Assembly (NCBI GenBank): GCA_021777355.1
Contig: JAJYDO010000013.1
Coordinates: forward strand, 1 to 46,362
DNA length: 46,362 nt
Reading direction: 5' to 3'
Source: Actinomycetes bacterium
Lineage (GTDB): Bacteria; Actinomycetota; Acidimicrobiia; Acidimicrobiales; JABEUL01
Both the position numbers and the translations under genes were made by a program. Below, piece after piece: positions 1 through 9,183 of the stretch. The notes under the pieces were generated by a model. The model worked only from the letters and a program-made list of their open reading frames with translations. It was not told the DNA's origin and did no database searches. Positions within the stretch are counted from its first letter, which is position 1. Each line of letters starts with the position of its first letter.

Positions 1-922
1 CAGTGAAGTTGGGAAAGTTTCCGGTGGCTGTGTAGGTACCCTGCGCCGGATTAAATGCCCCTATAAATCCACTTGAGAGCGCTTGCCCGTTTGATGCAAA
101 GCCAGCCCATGTGCCGCTTCCAAAAGTTAACCCGCTAAATGTGGCTCCACTTGGTGCGTATGCATAAATGGCCTGTGTGGCATTGACAGTTAGAGAAGTT
201 GAAAGGCTAGCTTGGTTTGCCAGCGCAAAGGGATTGGCAACATTGGTAGTAGTTGTATTATTTCCTGCAGTTATTGCAATTGCCGCGGAAGGATTTGTGA
301 AATCCAAAAGAACCCCTAAAGGAGCCCCGCTTGCAATGCCAAGCGACTGTGCAAGGGTGGAACTTAATTGCGGCGTTCCCGTCGCCACTACTTTAAACAT
401 CTGAGTTGAACTGTTGTATGTCGACGTGAAGTTTAAAGATCCAGAAGGTAAATCTAACCCGGCAATGCCGAAAGCATTCGGGAAGTCCGTGGTTTGATTC
501 AAAGTCAAAGTTGAATTCGATGGAGTAGTTGAATCTATAGAAGCTGAGGCCTGGAAGGAAGTGGAGGATGCAATTCTTCCACTTGAAGAATCAGCGGCAA
601 TGGTAAGTGTTGCCAATCCCGTATATGTTGTAACCGATCCGGCTGTTGAAACTGTCGGGTTACTTATCACGAGGCTTGCATTTGCACCATTTGTGCAAGA
701 AGTCGAGCACTCCTGGAAAATTGTATAACTTGAGGTTGCGGCTTCGGCCACTCCGCTCGGTTTAACTCCCAAAAATGTAAAGGTCAGACCAAATGTCCCC
801 AATGTTAAGAGTAAGGCAAGTAGCAATTGCTCCCTTCTTAATCGGAGTAATTTTAAGTACTTGAATTGTGCAAAACTAATTACTTTGCTTTGCATGCCGG
901 TTGAAGGCCTATTTCTCACCAT
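1..922 (-). CDS. Exported hypothetical protein, C-terminus truncated by window edge
   Basis: Open minus frame from ATG at 922 to the window edge: MVRNRPSTGMQSKVISFAQFKYLKLLRLRREQLLLALLLTLGTFGLTFTFLGVKPSGVAEAATSSYTIFQECSTSC...; N-terminal hydrophobic signal/anchor, Ser/Thr-rich exported body. Missing from ORF track because no stop is inside the window. Confidence 0.8.
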   Translation of the reverse strand, partial: MVRNRPSTGMQSKVISFAQFKYLKLLRLRREQLLLALLLTLGTFGLTFTFLGVKPSGVAEAATSSYTIFQECSTSCTNGANASLVISNPTVSTAGSVTTYTGLATLTIAADSSSGRIASSTSFQASASIDSTTPSNSTLTLNQTTDFPNAFGIAGLDLPSGSLNFTSTYNSSTQMFKVVATGTPQLSSTLAQSLGIASGAPLGVLLDFTNPSAAIAITAGNNTTTTNVANPFALANQASLSTSLTVNATQAIYAYAPSGATFSGLTFGSGTWAGFASNGQALSSGFIGAFNPAQGTYTATGNFPNFT

Positions 923-944
923 TTACCTATTTAACGAATTTAAA

Positions 945-1144
945 GTTACTTCAGAGTTACAATACTACTCTCAGTAATTTTTAAGTATACTATTACCACT
1001 CTCCGTTACTATAAATTATAAATTAACCTGTAACTCGTGCACTCAAAGCGTTCGTAAGAGTCGATATCCGGAAGATTTTAAAAATTTGCCAATAAAGGTT
1101 ACACCGGTTACTTCAATTTGCAAAATACCTATATCTCTGGTTAC
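945..1144. promoter_or_regulatory. GTTAC/GTAAC repeat cluster in divergent promoter region
   Basis: GTTAC at 945, 956, 1005, 1098, 1107, 1140 and GTAAC at 1030; 945/956 are exactly 11 bp apart. Confidence 0.55.
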
Positions 1145-1153
1145 ATTGAATTC

Positions 1154-3076
1154 ATGACCGCTGGCAAATCTCAGAAGTACCCAATGACAAGTACCCTATA
1201 TCAACTACCTAAATCAATCCAAATTAAAAATCCTAAGGCAAGGTCATTAGTTTCAAATGGCGAGTTCGTTGAACTTGCCGAGCTACTTTCAAAGTGGCTC
1301 GTTGATCCTAAAAAAGAGTCAATTGCTGAAAATATACTGCTTGATCTTTTGGCAATAGGAAAAACCAGTGAACTAAGCAGCGCTATAAAGTTGCTGCCTG
1401 ACATTCCGCTTGCTTTGAATTTATTTATGATAGATGCCGATATTCGTGTTCAAGCGGTTTCTCCCTCCCAGCTTCATGAACTTTTTGCTCAAATTAACGT
1501 GCAAACAAGAATTGACTTTAGGTTATGGCTTTCGGCACTAATTGCGGAGCGTTCTTTATGGCAAGGCGAATTGGTCGGGCTCTGGAGCGCTCAAAGTGCT
1601 CTGGCTCAAGCCCCGGATGTACATGGTCGAATCGCCTATATGGCACGCGGGAGGCTAAAGAGACTTCTGGCGGTAGCTGCAGTCTTGACCAATGGTCCCT
1701 TGGACAAAGCCAACAACGGTCTAGTGCAGGACGTAATACTTGATCTGGAAAAAGCTCAGATGTACGAGGAGATGGCAGCTACGGTCGGCCTAATAGCATG
1801 CATAAAAGTATTTTCGTATTCCCATGAGTGCGTCGATCAACTCGACCTAATTCGCGAAGTAATTGATCAACTCGATCTGCTTAAGTCTGACAGAAAAAAT
1901 ATCTCTCTTTTAGGCCTTGGCTGGGCTGCAGGTTCTGAATGGGATTTCCAAACATTGAAATCATGTGTTTTAGAACTTGAGAATCAGCCGTCTGAGACAA
2001 TGTGGCCTGTTCTGGAAGACGCTTACAAGCTTTTAAAACTTTATTCGGATTTATACGAAAAAGGACCCAGCAAACAGGTTACCGACTTCATCTTTGAAAC
2101 TTTTAAAGATCTAAGGGAAAGCACTATCAGGTTTCCATCTGCAGTAATTTTCCTGTCAAGTTACTTACTGGACATTGGTGAAACTAATACCGCCGAACGC
2201 TTGGCCGAAACGGTAATTGGCCACAATGACCTAACTATCACGTTTGCATCTGAAGCCGCCATCGAGGAGATCGATTTAAGAATCAGGATCCTGAAAAATG
2301 GCGAAATTAGGGCAGCCGAAAGGATGCTGGAGGTAATCAACCGCTGGAAGACAAGCGGGAGACCTAGGCAAGCGGCAAAAGTGGCGCTAAGAGCTGCACG
2401 TGACTGTTCAAGAGCAGGATTACACCCCTTCGCTGAAAAATTCCGCTCAATAGGAGTAAACGATATGCCTCCTAAGGCCGAGCGGACCCCTTGGGAAAAT
2501 TGGCTAATTGATCAACCTGAAACACCACTTTCCGGGACCAATGAAGTCAAGATAATGGGAAGCGATCTTGTGGTCATGAAAAATGGGCGGAGCCTGCCAC
2601 TAACCGACACAGCTGCTTTGCTCTTAACTTATTTAGTACTCGAGCGTAAACCGGTTACAACTTCTTGGCTTATGGAGCAACTATGGCCTGGTGAAAATCC
2701 AGAAAAATCTCAGAATAGGTTAAAAGTGTTGCTTTTCAGATTAAGGAAGTCTTTAGATTTGGCAAGAGACGAGCTCATTTCCAGGGATTCTCGTGGATTC
2801 TCCCTGGATCCGGCGTGGTCATACGACTATATAAAGTTCATGAGATTAATTAGGAGTGATCCCGAATCAAAGTTGAGGGCGCTTAGAGAATTTCCAATTT
2901 CACTTTGTTCAAGGCAGTTTCGATACAATGATGAGATTTCTTGGAAACGTGAGGAAGTTCATGTCTTGTGGAGGGATGCTGCTACTTGGCTAGTTGATGA
3001 GGGCATGCTGTCGCCAGAGGAAGCTCTATCCAGAGCCAGAGAAGTCGACCTTCAATTTTCACTTCACTTTGAATAA
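1154..3076 (+). CDS. Large regulator-like protein with C-terminal OmpR/SARP-type winged helix after a long helical region
   Basis: C-terminal segment LTDTAALLLTYLVLERKPVTTSWLMEQLWPGENPEKSQNRLKVLLFRLRKSL resembles the winged helix of SARP/BTAD-type activators. ORF track start is TTG 1118; ATG 1154 is in frame and likely. Confidence 0.75.
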   Translation: MTAGKSQKYPMTSTLYQLPKSIQIKNPKARSLVSNGEFVELAELLSKWLVDPKKESIAENILLDLLAIGKTSELSSAIKLLPDIPLALNLFMIDADIRVQAVSPSQLHELFAQINVQTRIDFRLWLSALIAERSLWQGELVGLWSAQSALAQAPDVHGRIAYMARGRLKRLLAVAAVLTNGPLDKANNGLVQDVILDLEKAQMYEEMAATVGLIACIKVFSYSHECVDQLDLIREVIDQLDLLKSDRKNISLLGLGWAAGSEWDFQTLKSCVLELENQPSETMWPVLEDAYKLLKLYSDLYEKGPSKQVTDFIFETFKDLRESTIRFPSAVIFLSSYLLDIGETNTAERLAETVIGHNDLTITFASEAAIEEIDLRIRILKNGEIRAAERMLEVINRWKTSGRPRQAAKVALRAARDCSRAGLHPFAEKFRSIGVNDMPPKAERTPWENWLIDQPETPLSGTNEVKIMGSDLVVMKNGRSLPLTDTAALLLTYLVLERKPVTTSWLMEQLWPGENPEKSQNRLKVLLFRLRKSLDLARDELISRDSRGFSLDPAWSYDYIKFMRLIRSDPESKLRALREFPISLCSRQFRYNDEISWKREEVHVLWRDAATWLVDEGMLSPEEALSRAREVDLQFSLHFE

Positions 3077-3206
3077 AGTCAAACATATTGGTAAGCAAAT
3101 AGGAAAGTTATTTCGTAGTCAATATGAGGAAGCTTGCTTCCTAAATACCTGGCCTTTCCGTCTTTTAATATCTTCTAGCCGCTTATATTTGCTGGAACAT
3201 TTTGGC

Positions 3207-4052
3207 TCACTTCGTAATCGGTTCCTGGACTGCCAAGCAGTAACAACGGTATAGTTCACCTATATTTTTCGGTACAGCATCAAGTTCTATTTCATTTTTT
3301 CCGGCCATCATGGCAATTGCGTCCAGTACGCAAAGCATCTCAATTGAGTCCCAATTCAAATCGGACACTAAATCAGTTGAGGCATCTATTTCCATCCCGC
3401 TATTGAGATGAAACTCGCTTAATCCCGTTAAAAACTCATCGAAAGTCAAAACTTTGTCTACTAACCTATCCTTGTCGGACAAGTTCACAAACCTTTCCAC
3501 AACCTGGCTTTTCACATTTTGGAAGCCACTCCAACTCGCGCTGGAAATTGCAAAAACATGCATGTCCCAAAATCTTCCGTTAAAAAAGCTATGGTCACGA
3601 AGCAAGCCTTCCTTGGCGGCGACTCTGGTCAGTTCTGTTTCAAACTGCTCCAAATTGTAGTCAAGCGTCGAAAAATAGACCTTTCTGAATCGCCACATTT
3701 TAAATAAGTAGTCAATCAGGAGTCCGACACCCTCAACTGCTAGCCCAGTTCCGCGAGTCTCGGGTGTCGAAATGACTCCCAGGTGAGCCCACCCATCTTG
3801 ATGGTTGGCATCAAAAGCAGTGACAAGTCCGACGGGTTTGCCACTCCCAATTGTTTCAGGAACAAATTGGCATAAAACACCCTTCCATAAATTATGGACA
3901 AATTCTTCCGGACCCGGCGTCATTCCTTTGTAACGCCATCTAAAACCCGCATCCTGAGAAAGTGAAATACGATAGAGCCATTCGTAGTCATTTCTATGGA
4001 CCGGACGAAGTCGCACATGCTGTCCGCGCAATTCAGTCGATTCAACTAGCAT
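3207..4052 (-). CDS. GNAT-family N-acetyltransferase fused to C-terminal acyl carrier protein-like domain
   Basis: GNAT-like ETRGTGLAVEGVGLLIDYLF; C-terminal MEIDASTDLVSDLNWDSIEMLCVLDAIAMMAGKNEIELDAVPKNIGELYRCY matches the ACP DSxE helix-II region. GGAGGATAA RBS directly before ATG. Confidence 0.75.
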   Translation of the reverse strand: MLVESTELRGQHVRLRPVHRNDYEWLYRISLSQDAGFRWRYKGMTPGPEEFVHNLWKGVLCQFVPETIGSGKPVGLVTAFDANHQDGWAHLGVISTPETRGTGLAVEGVGLLIDYLFKMWRFRKVYFSTLDYNLEQFETELTRVAAKEGLLRDHSFFNGRFWDMHVFAISSASWSGFQNVKSQVVERFVNLSDKDRLVDKVLTFDEFLTGLSEFHLNSGMEIDASTDLVSDLNWDSIEMLCVLDAIAMMAGKNEIELDAVPKNIGELYRCYCLAVQEPITK

Positions 4053-4503
4053 TTATCCTCCGTTCACATTTTTTAATTTGTAGAGGGCGCAAGTCGGCAG
4101 AAGTGAAGTCCAAGGGATAAACTGGTTTCCTCCGGACAAGCCCAAAAGTGAGTAAGTCGACTTCGCACTGAAAATTACCCTAAGGCAATTGAAATAACCT
4201 AATCGTCGAGACAAATTCCCAAAACACCTTTTGCGTTTCATGGATACCTCTTTCATGATTCGCTAATTAATCCAAGGCCCCGCGGGACAATCCACTAATC
4301 ATGTAGGTACTTGTAACTTACATTTAAGTTTTCACGCTGTCAACTATTGATACAGAAACTAAATCAAGAGTCAACCAAGCAATTTCCAGATCCAATTTGG
4401 AAATTGCTTAACCAATGCTGCCTTCTGGCTATACCTATCTTCATCTGGCTCGGTGAAGATATTTAGAAATAACAGGCAGCTTTCAAAAAGAAAGTCTTTA
4501 AGG

Positions 4504-5532
4504 CTAACCTTTTGGCAATGTAGTTGTAGTCGAAGGAGCACTTGAATACTTATAGTAGGTTGGAAAGTCAAGTACTTCGTTATCGGGTGGCTGTGTCACG
4601 GAAACAGGTTGGTTGAAACTATTTATTTCCACCGACAAATCAAGTTCAATGCCAATATTTGCGATATTAGATGCAATCGATGAGGTAGTTGCTTGCGAAT
4701 TAACCGACTTAATGTTCAGCTTTATGTCAAAACCCCTTAATCTGCCAGAGTTATCAAGAAAAACGTCTAATGCCAGTGAATTCTCTAAGGTCGCAGATAG
4801 AATGCTTGCTAAAGGGCTGGAAGGACCTAGGGAAGCCTCCGCCTTGGCCACGTCCATGCTCGCACTGTACTGGGACACCGCTACCCCATTAAGCAGACCG
4901 GTCTTAGTTTCTTCGACATTTCCAAGCGAGCTAAAAGTCGAAACAAGTTGGTCAATTTCGCCCAAAAGAATATAAATTGAGCTGAATCCCGAGGAATTAA
5001 TCCCTCCGGCGGCAGCGAAAGATTGAGGATTAATATTTGTCCATCTCATCGATGAATACATAGAAGGCAACTTTGAATTATCTATTTGGACAAAGAGTTG
5101 ACTTCCTTTCTCAAGAATATTGAAAGACGATGTGCTGGAAGATGTGGACTTTGCAGTTACAGTACCTGAACTTTCGTGAGACAAGAAATTGGAGGTTCCG
5201 AGCTCATTAAAGGTAGCTAGCGGACCATTTCCATTTCCGAGTGATATTCCTGTAATACCTATTCCTAGCAATGCATCAAACCCAATTCCTCCGCTTTCAT
5301 CCATAAATTTTGGTACGTTATCAATTGCGACTTGGGGATTTGAAGCAAGCGTGCCGGTAAAGTTTGACTGAGGATTCGACGAATTTCCGTTGGTCGCGTA
5401 CACCCCCATCCCGGCAATGCCGGATAAACCCAATACCATTAGCAGTACAACCCCGCCAATGGACGAGGCCTTCCTCCTTCTTTTTCTGTCGTCACTACTG
5501 AATGCTTCAGAAGCGTTTTTTCTCTGAGACAT
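4504..5532 (-). CDS. Hypothetical exported/membrane-anchored protein
   Basis: 342 aa ORF with basic N-terminus RKRRRKASSIGGVVLLMVLGLSGIAGMGVYA followed by a Ser/Asn-rich extracytoplasmic domain. Confidence 0.75.
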   Translation of the reverse strand: MSQRKNASEAFSSDDRKRRRKASSIGGVVLLMVLGLSGIAGMGVYATNGNSSNPQSNFTGTLASNPQVAIDNVPKFMDESGGIGFDALLGIGITGISLGNGNGPLATFNELGTSNFLSHESSGTVTAKSTSSSTSSFNILEKGSQLFVQIDNSKLPSMYSSMRWTNINPQSFAAAGGINSSGFSSIYILLGEIDQLVSTFSSLGNVEETKTGLLNGVAVSQYSASMDVAKAEASLGPSSPLASILSATLENSLALDVFLDNSGRLRGFDIKLNIKSVNSQATTSSIASNIANIGIELDLSVEINSFNQPVSVTQPPDNEVLDFPTYYKYSSAPSTTTTLPKG

Positions 5533-6109
5533 TACCTAGATGCCAATCATGTTTAAGTTATGGCCAAAGTTGCGATATGAGCATATCTGATTATTCTTTG
5601 AACTACGCACAGAAGTTGATTTTAGTTCGCAAAATGGATCTAAAGAGAGGATTTTGAGAATATCTTGAAATTACTCTATTTTTTAAGTTCCGCTAGCACT
5701 TAGTCGAAAAGCTCAAGTTTCGACTTGATTGCATGCATAACATCAAGGTTACCTATAAGTTACACCCATTAATACTTCCTCATTCATCCTTGTCCTCAAC
5801 TACAATTTTTTAGGTTCCTATTAACGTTCAAACTAATTTTGAGGTTTGCTACTTCGCTTTCACTGGAATTTTCGATTGCTTTGAATACTATTAGGAAATA
5901 ACTTTAACAAGCAGGATATTGGCGGGATTAAGAATAGAATTGTATGGCGGCGCAATTTGATCGTGAAAAAGGTTTATTCCTTTTTGAGGAAGCAATGGAT
6001 TTAGGCCTAAGGAGCCTTAAATGTGTTGTCCAAAGGACAGGAGCCGCCGCCTTCAATATTTTGAGAGAACAGTTGATCTGCTGCTTATCTGACATAAGCT
6101 TGTGTCTCT

Positions 6110-6988
6110 ATGGTAATAGCAGTAATAGCCACGGTATTAGCGGACACTTTATTCGCCATATCGGCGGTATTCCAGCAAAGTGCAGCTTCTAAATTGGACT
6201 CTAGCCTTAATATGAGGTTCGCGCTTATCTGCCAGCTATTTAAAAATAAAAGGTGGGTATATGGGTTTTTGATTGCACTTTTAGGATATGCATTTCAAAT
6301 ATTTGCGCTTTCCACATCTTCCTTATTGGTTGTCCAGCCGCTAATAATTCTTAATTTTGTGATTGCCCTGCCTCTATCAGCGTATTTTGTTCAAAAGCGG
6401 AAAATGACCTTTATTGAGATTTTTTCCACCTGCTTAATTACGCTCGGCTTAGTGGGCTTTCTGCTAATTTCCAACACCAAGGGAGGAATTTCTAACCCAT
6501 CTCAGTCAGGTTGGATCATAACTCTGGCGTTTATTTTAGGTTCCTACTTCCTCCTAGGCGCAGTATCTGTCAGAGTCTATGATCCTACAAAGTCAATACT
6601 CCAAGCGCTTATGGGAGGGGTCGCAAATGTGCTTTTTGCCTTGCTGGCTAAGTCGCTCTCTTCCATAGTCGCTGATTCTTATAGGCACAATCATTCCTTA
6701 ATCAAGTTGGCTTCGCCACTTTTTCTTTCCTGGGAGTTTCCAATGATTTTGGCTGCCTTTTATCTCGTCCTAATTTCTGTCCAATCTGCATTTCAAGGCA
6801 AGTCACTGGGCTGGTCGCTTCCAACTCTTACAGTCATCAATCCAATTGTCTCTCTCATTATTGGATTAGTAGTATTGCATGAAACCCAAAGGAACTCTCC
6901 ACTGGCAATTTCTATGGAAAGCATATTGGCAATGCTCTGTCTTTTTGGCATCTTCAGCCTTGCTCGGATCGAACAGTCGGTCGAATGA
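6110..6988 (+). CDS. DMT-superfamily (EamA/NIPA-like) multi-spanning membrane transporter
   Basis: 292 aa with many hydrophobic helices; order typical of DMT permeases (AVFQQSAASK..., LLVVQPLIILNFVIALPLSA...). Confidence 0.65.
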   Translation: MVIAVIATVLADTLFAISAVFQQSAASKLDSSLNMRFALICQLFKNKRWVYGFLIALLGYAFQIFALSTSSLLVVQPLIILNFVIALPLSAYFVQKRKMTFIEIFSTCLITLGLVGFLLISNTKGGISNPSQSGWIITLAFILGSYFLLGAVSVRVYDPTKSILQALMGGVANVLFALLAKSLSSIVADSYRHNHSLIKLASPLFLSWEFPMILAAFYLVLISVQSAFQGKSLGWSLPTLTVINPIVSLIIGLVVLHETQRNSPLAISMESILAMLCLFGIFSLARIEQSVE

Positions 6989-7111
6989 ATTTAGAGCAAT
7001 TAAACTGTTTTCTGATTTTTCACCTCTCTTCAAAGAGTTAATCAAACAATTTTCCTTCCTTAAGCGTTCAAATTTTGCGAATGCCAACTAATTTGGCATG
7101 GAGAGTCGCCA

Positions 7112-7171
7112 ATAGCGATTAGTCAGGTGGCCATTCCGAAAGATATTCGCGATTAGACGATAAGGAAAGAA
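7112..7171 (+). pseudogene. Decayed AbrB/MazE-type antitoxin fragment
   Basis: Frame reads IAISQVAIPKDIRD*TIRKE; aligns with the intact antitoxin downstream, GRVVIPKELRDQLGIRAGE. Confidence 0.4.
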
Positions 7172-7404
7172 TCAGCCTTTCATCCAGACAGAAAAAGATC
7201 TCCGAAGTGAACCTGGAAAAGGCGTAATGTTAGCACCGAGATCTACTCAGATATGTAATGTTTCTCTTTCTGAAAATCACTATGTCAGCATTCGAAAATG
7301 TGTTTCAAAAAAATTTAAGACGCTCGATCTTAGATTTTGAGATTTGATTACCGACTTTCCGAATGATGTCCTAAAGTTCAAAAAGGCAATGGTATACTAA
7401 TGGT

Positions 7405-7638
7405 ATGCGTGGAACCATAGACAAGGCAGGTCGAGTAGTTATTCCCAAAGAGCTTCGTGATCAACTAGGGATAAGAGCTGGGGAAATAGAGATTAATATC
7501 TATGGCTCAGGGGTCCAAATAGAACCAATCGCCGACGACAACTTGATCAAGGAGGGAAATCTTCTGGTAATAAAGGCCTCTGGGACGCCTGTAGATGATC
7601 AATTAATTAGCGCCCTACGACATGCCAACCAAAAGTAA
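7405..7638 (+). CDS. AbrB/SpoVT-MazE family antitoxin (VapB-like)
   Basis: MRGTIDKAGRVVIPKELRDQLGIRAGEIEI is the canonical AbrB swapped-hairpin motif; overlaps a PIN toxin ORF. Confidence 0.9.
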   Translation: MRGTIDKAGRVVIPKELRDQLGIRAGEIEINIYGSGVQIEPIADDNLIKEGNLLVIKASGTPVDDQLISALRHANQK

Positions 7639-8050
7639 AAATGTTTATGCATTTGCCGATACAAGTGTAGCTATCGCCGTGGTTGTGGCCGACCATACCC
7701 ATCACGTTTCAACTATGGCAGTCCTAGGTGATAAACGAATCGGGCTCGCTGGACATGCAATATATGAAACATACTCGGTGCTGACTCGGCTGCCACCGCC
7801 AAACCGTCTTACACCAAAAGCAGCATTGCTAGCCATGCGCCATGACTTTGAGCTTATGGATTACAGCAAGCCGGTTAACGCAAGTGATTTGCTTTACAAG
7901 TGTTCATCCCTTGGAATTTCGGGGGGTGCAATTTATGATGCGCTAGTAGGATGCGTAGCATCAGATCACGGCATCAAACTTGTTACCAGGGACGTTCGGG
8001 CTTTTAGTACTTACCGGGCCCTTGATATCGAAGTGGAACTCATCGACTAA
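7622..8050 (+). CDS. PIN-domain toxin (VapC-like)
   Basis: Acidic PIN motifs FADTSV, YETYSVLTR, YDALVG and TRDVRAF; overlaps the antitoxin ORF by 17 nt. Confidence 0.88.
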   Translation: MPTKSKNVYAFADTSVAIAVVVADHTHHVSTMAVLGDKRIGLAGHAIYETYSVLTRLPPPNRLTPKAALLAMRHDFELMDYSKPVNASDLLYKCSSLGISGGAIYDALVGCVASDHGIKLVTRDVRAFSTYRALDIEVELID

Positions 8051-8152
8051 AAATATTGATCAAGAATTTATCGACTCATTTTGGATAAATAAGTGACTTT
8101 ACATATTGAGTCTTTCAGGCAACAGTCCATTTCGCACTTCTCAAATATCTCG

Positions 8153-8225
8153 AGCCCGAGAGGAGATTCGAACTCCTGACCTGCGCATTACGAGTGCGCT
8201 GCTCTGCCAACTGAGCTACCCGGGC
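8153..8225 (-). tRNA. tRNA-Thr (anticodon CGT)
   Basis: Reverse complement GCCCGGGTAGCTCAGTTGGCAGAGCAGCGCACTCGTAATGCGCAGGTCAGGAGTTCGAATCTCCTCTCGGGCT folds as a cloverleaf; anticodon loop CTCGTAA; no encoded CCA. Confidence 0.95.
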
Positions 8226-8286
8226 AATCGCCAACTATGACTAATAGAAATATTCGCTCTGATATAAATCAACCACTGATTTTAGA

Positions 8287-9174
8287 TCAAGGAAGCCCGG
8301 CACCCGGTACATCTACTCTTGCCATGACTATTTGGCCAATTCGATTGTGTTCGACAACACTTGGTTGTGAACTTGGAGCACTCATCATAAAAAGGGTTTT
8401 TTTGTCTTTGCCCCCCAACATGCAAGCATAACACTTATGTGGAGTTTCAACTTTAGCTAAAACCTCTCCGCCTTCTCTTACTCTTAAGCACTGATTTGCT
8501 ATTGCATTGGCCACCCAAATGCAGCCCTCGGCATCCAAGCAAATTCCATCCGGCACGCACAGCGCCGAACTTAAATTGGCCCATATCCGCCTGTTGGACA
8601 AGGATCCATCTAAATTTATGTCAAAAGCAGTTAGTCTCATTGAAAGAGACTCCCCGACTATCAAGGTCTTCCCATCCGGCAAAATGACGCTTCCATTTGG
8701 AAAAAACATCTCGCCGGGGCCTTTTGAAACTGAACCGTCAGCATTGACTATTGCTAACGATGTCGTCGGCGGCCCCGGAGGCTCATAAATTGCAGCCTCA
8801 CCTTTAGTCTCAATAGTCCCATGAAGGTCAAAACCAAAATCTCCAACATAGGCAATTCCACTTGAGGATACGACCATATCATTAGACAGGAATTTTGCTA
8901 CGCCTGTAAGATCTGCGTATTCATTGATCTCGCCGTTACTAAAACGCATTAGCTTTCGATCCAGCATAGAAACAACAAGCATCGAGCCGTCCGGGAGCCA
9001 CCCGATACCGCTTGGCTGGCCATCTACTTCAACAATCCGCTCGCCCTCACCGTCCTCATCGACCGCCCAGACTCCGTGGTCATAAAAATCACTGAACCAG
9101 AGGCGATCTTCATGCCATCTGGGGGACTCTCCAAAGTGCAAGTCATTTATAAAAGGTTCTGCGATTAAATCCAT
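8287..9174 (-). CDS. SMP-30/gluconolactonase/LRE-family protein
   Basis: HFGESPRWHEDRLWFSDFYDHGVWAVD, GQPSGIGWLPDGSMLVVSM and CVPDGICLDAEGCIWVAN are typical SMP-30 blades. Confidence 0.88.
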   Translation of the reverse strand: MDLIAEPFINDLHFGESPRWHEDRLWFSDFYDHGVWAVDEDGEGERIVEVDGQPSGIGWLPDGSMLVVSMLDRKLMRFSNGEINEYADLTGVAKFLSNDMVVSSSGIAYVGDFGFDLHGTIETKGEAAIYEPPGPPTTSLAIVNADGSVSKGPGEMFFPNGSVILPDGKTLIVGESLSMRLTAFDINLDGSLSNRRIWANLSSALCVPDGICLDAEGCIWVANAIANQCLRVREGGEVLAKVETPHKCYACMLGGKDKKTLFMMSAPSSQPSVVEHNRIGQIVMARVDVPGAGLP

Positions 9175-9183
9175 TAGAACAAT

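Noticed and set aside
168-404. 78-aa plus-strand ORF
   Set aside because: Lies antisense to the clear exported-protein frame 1..922(-).
5944-6192. 82-aa plus-strand ORF before the DMT permease
   Set aside because: Overlaps the permease out of frame and lacks a recognisable family.
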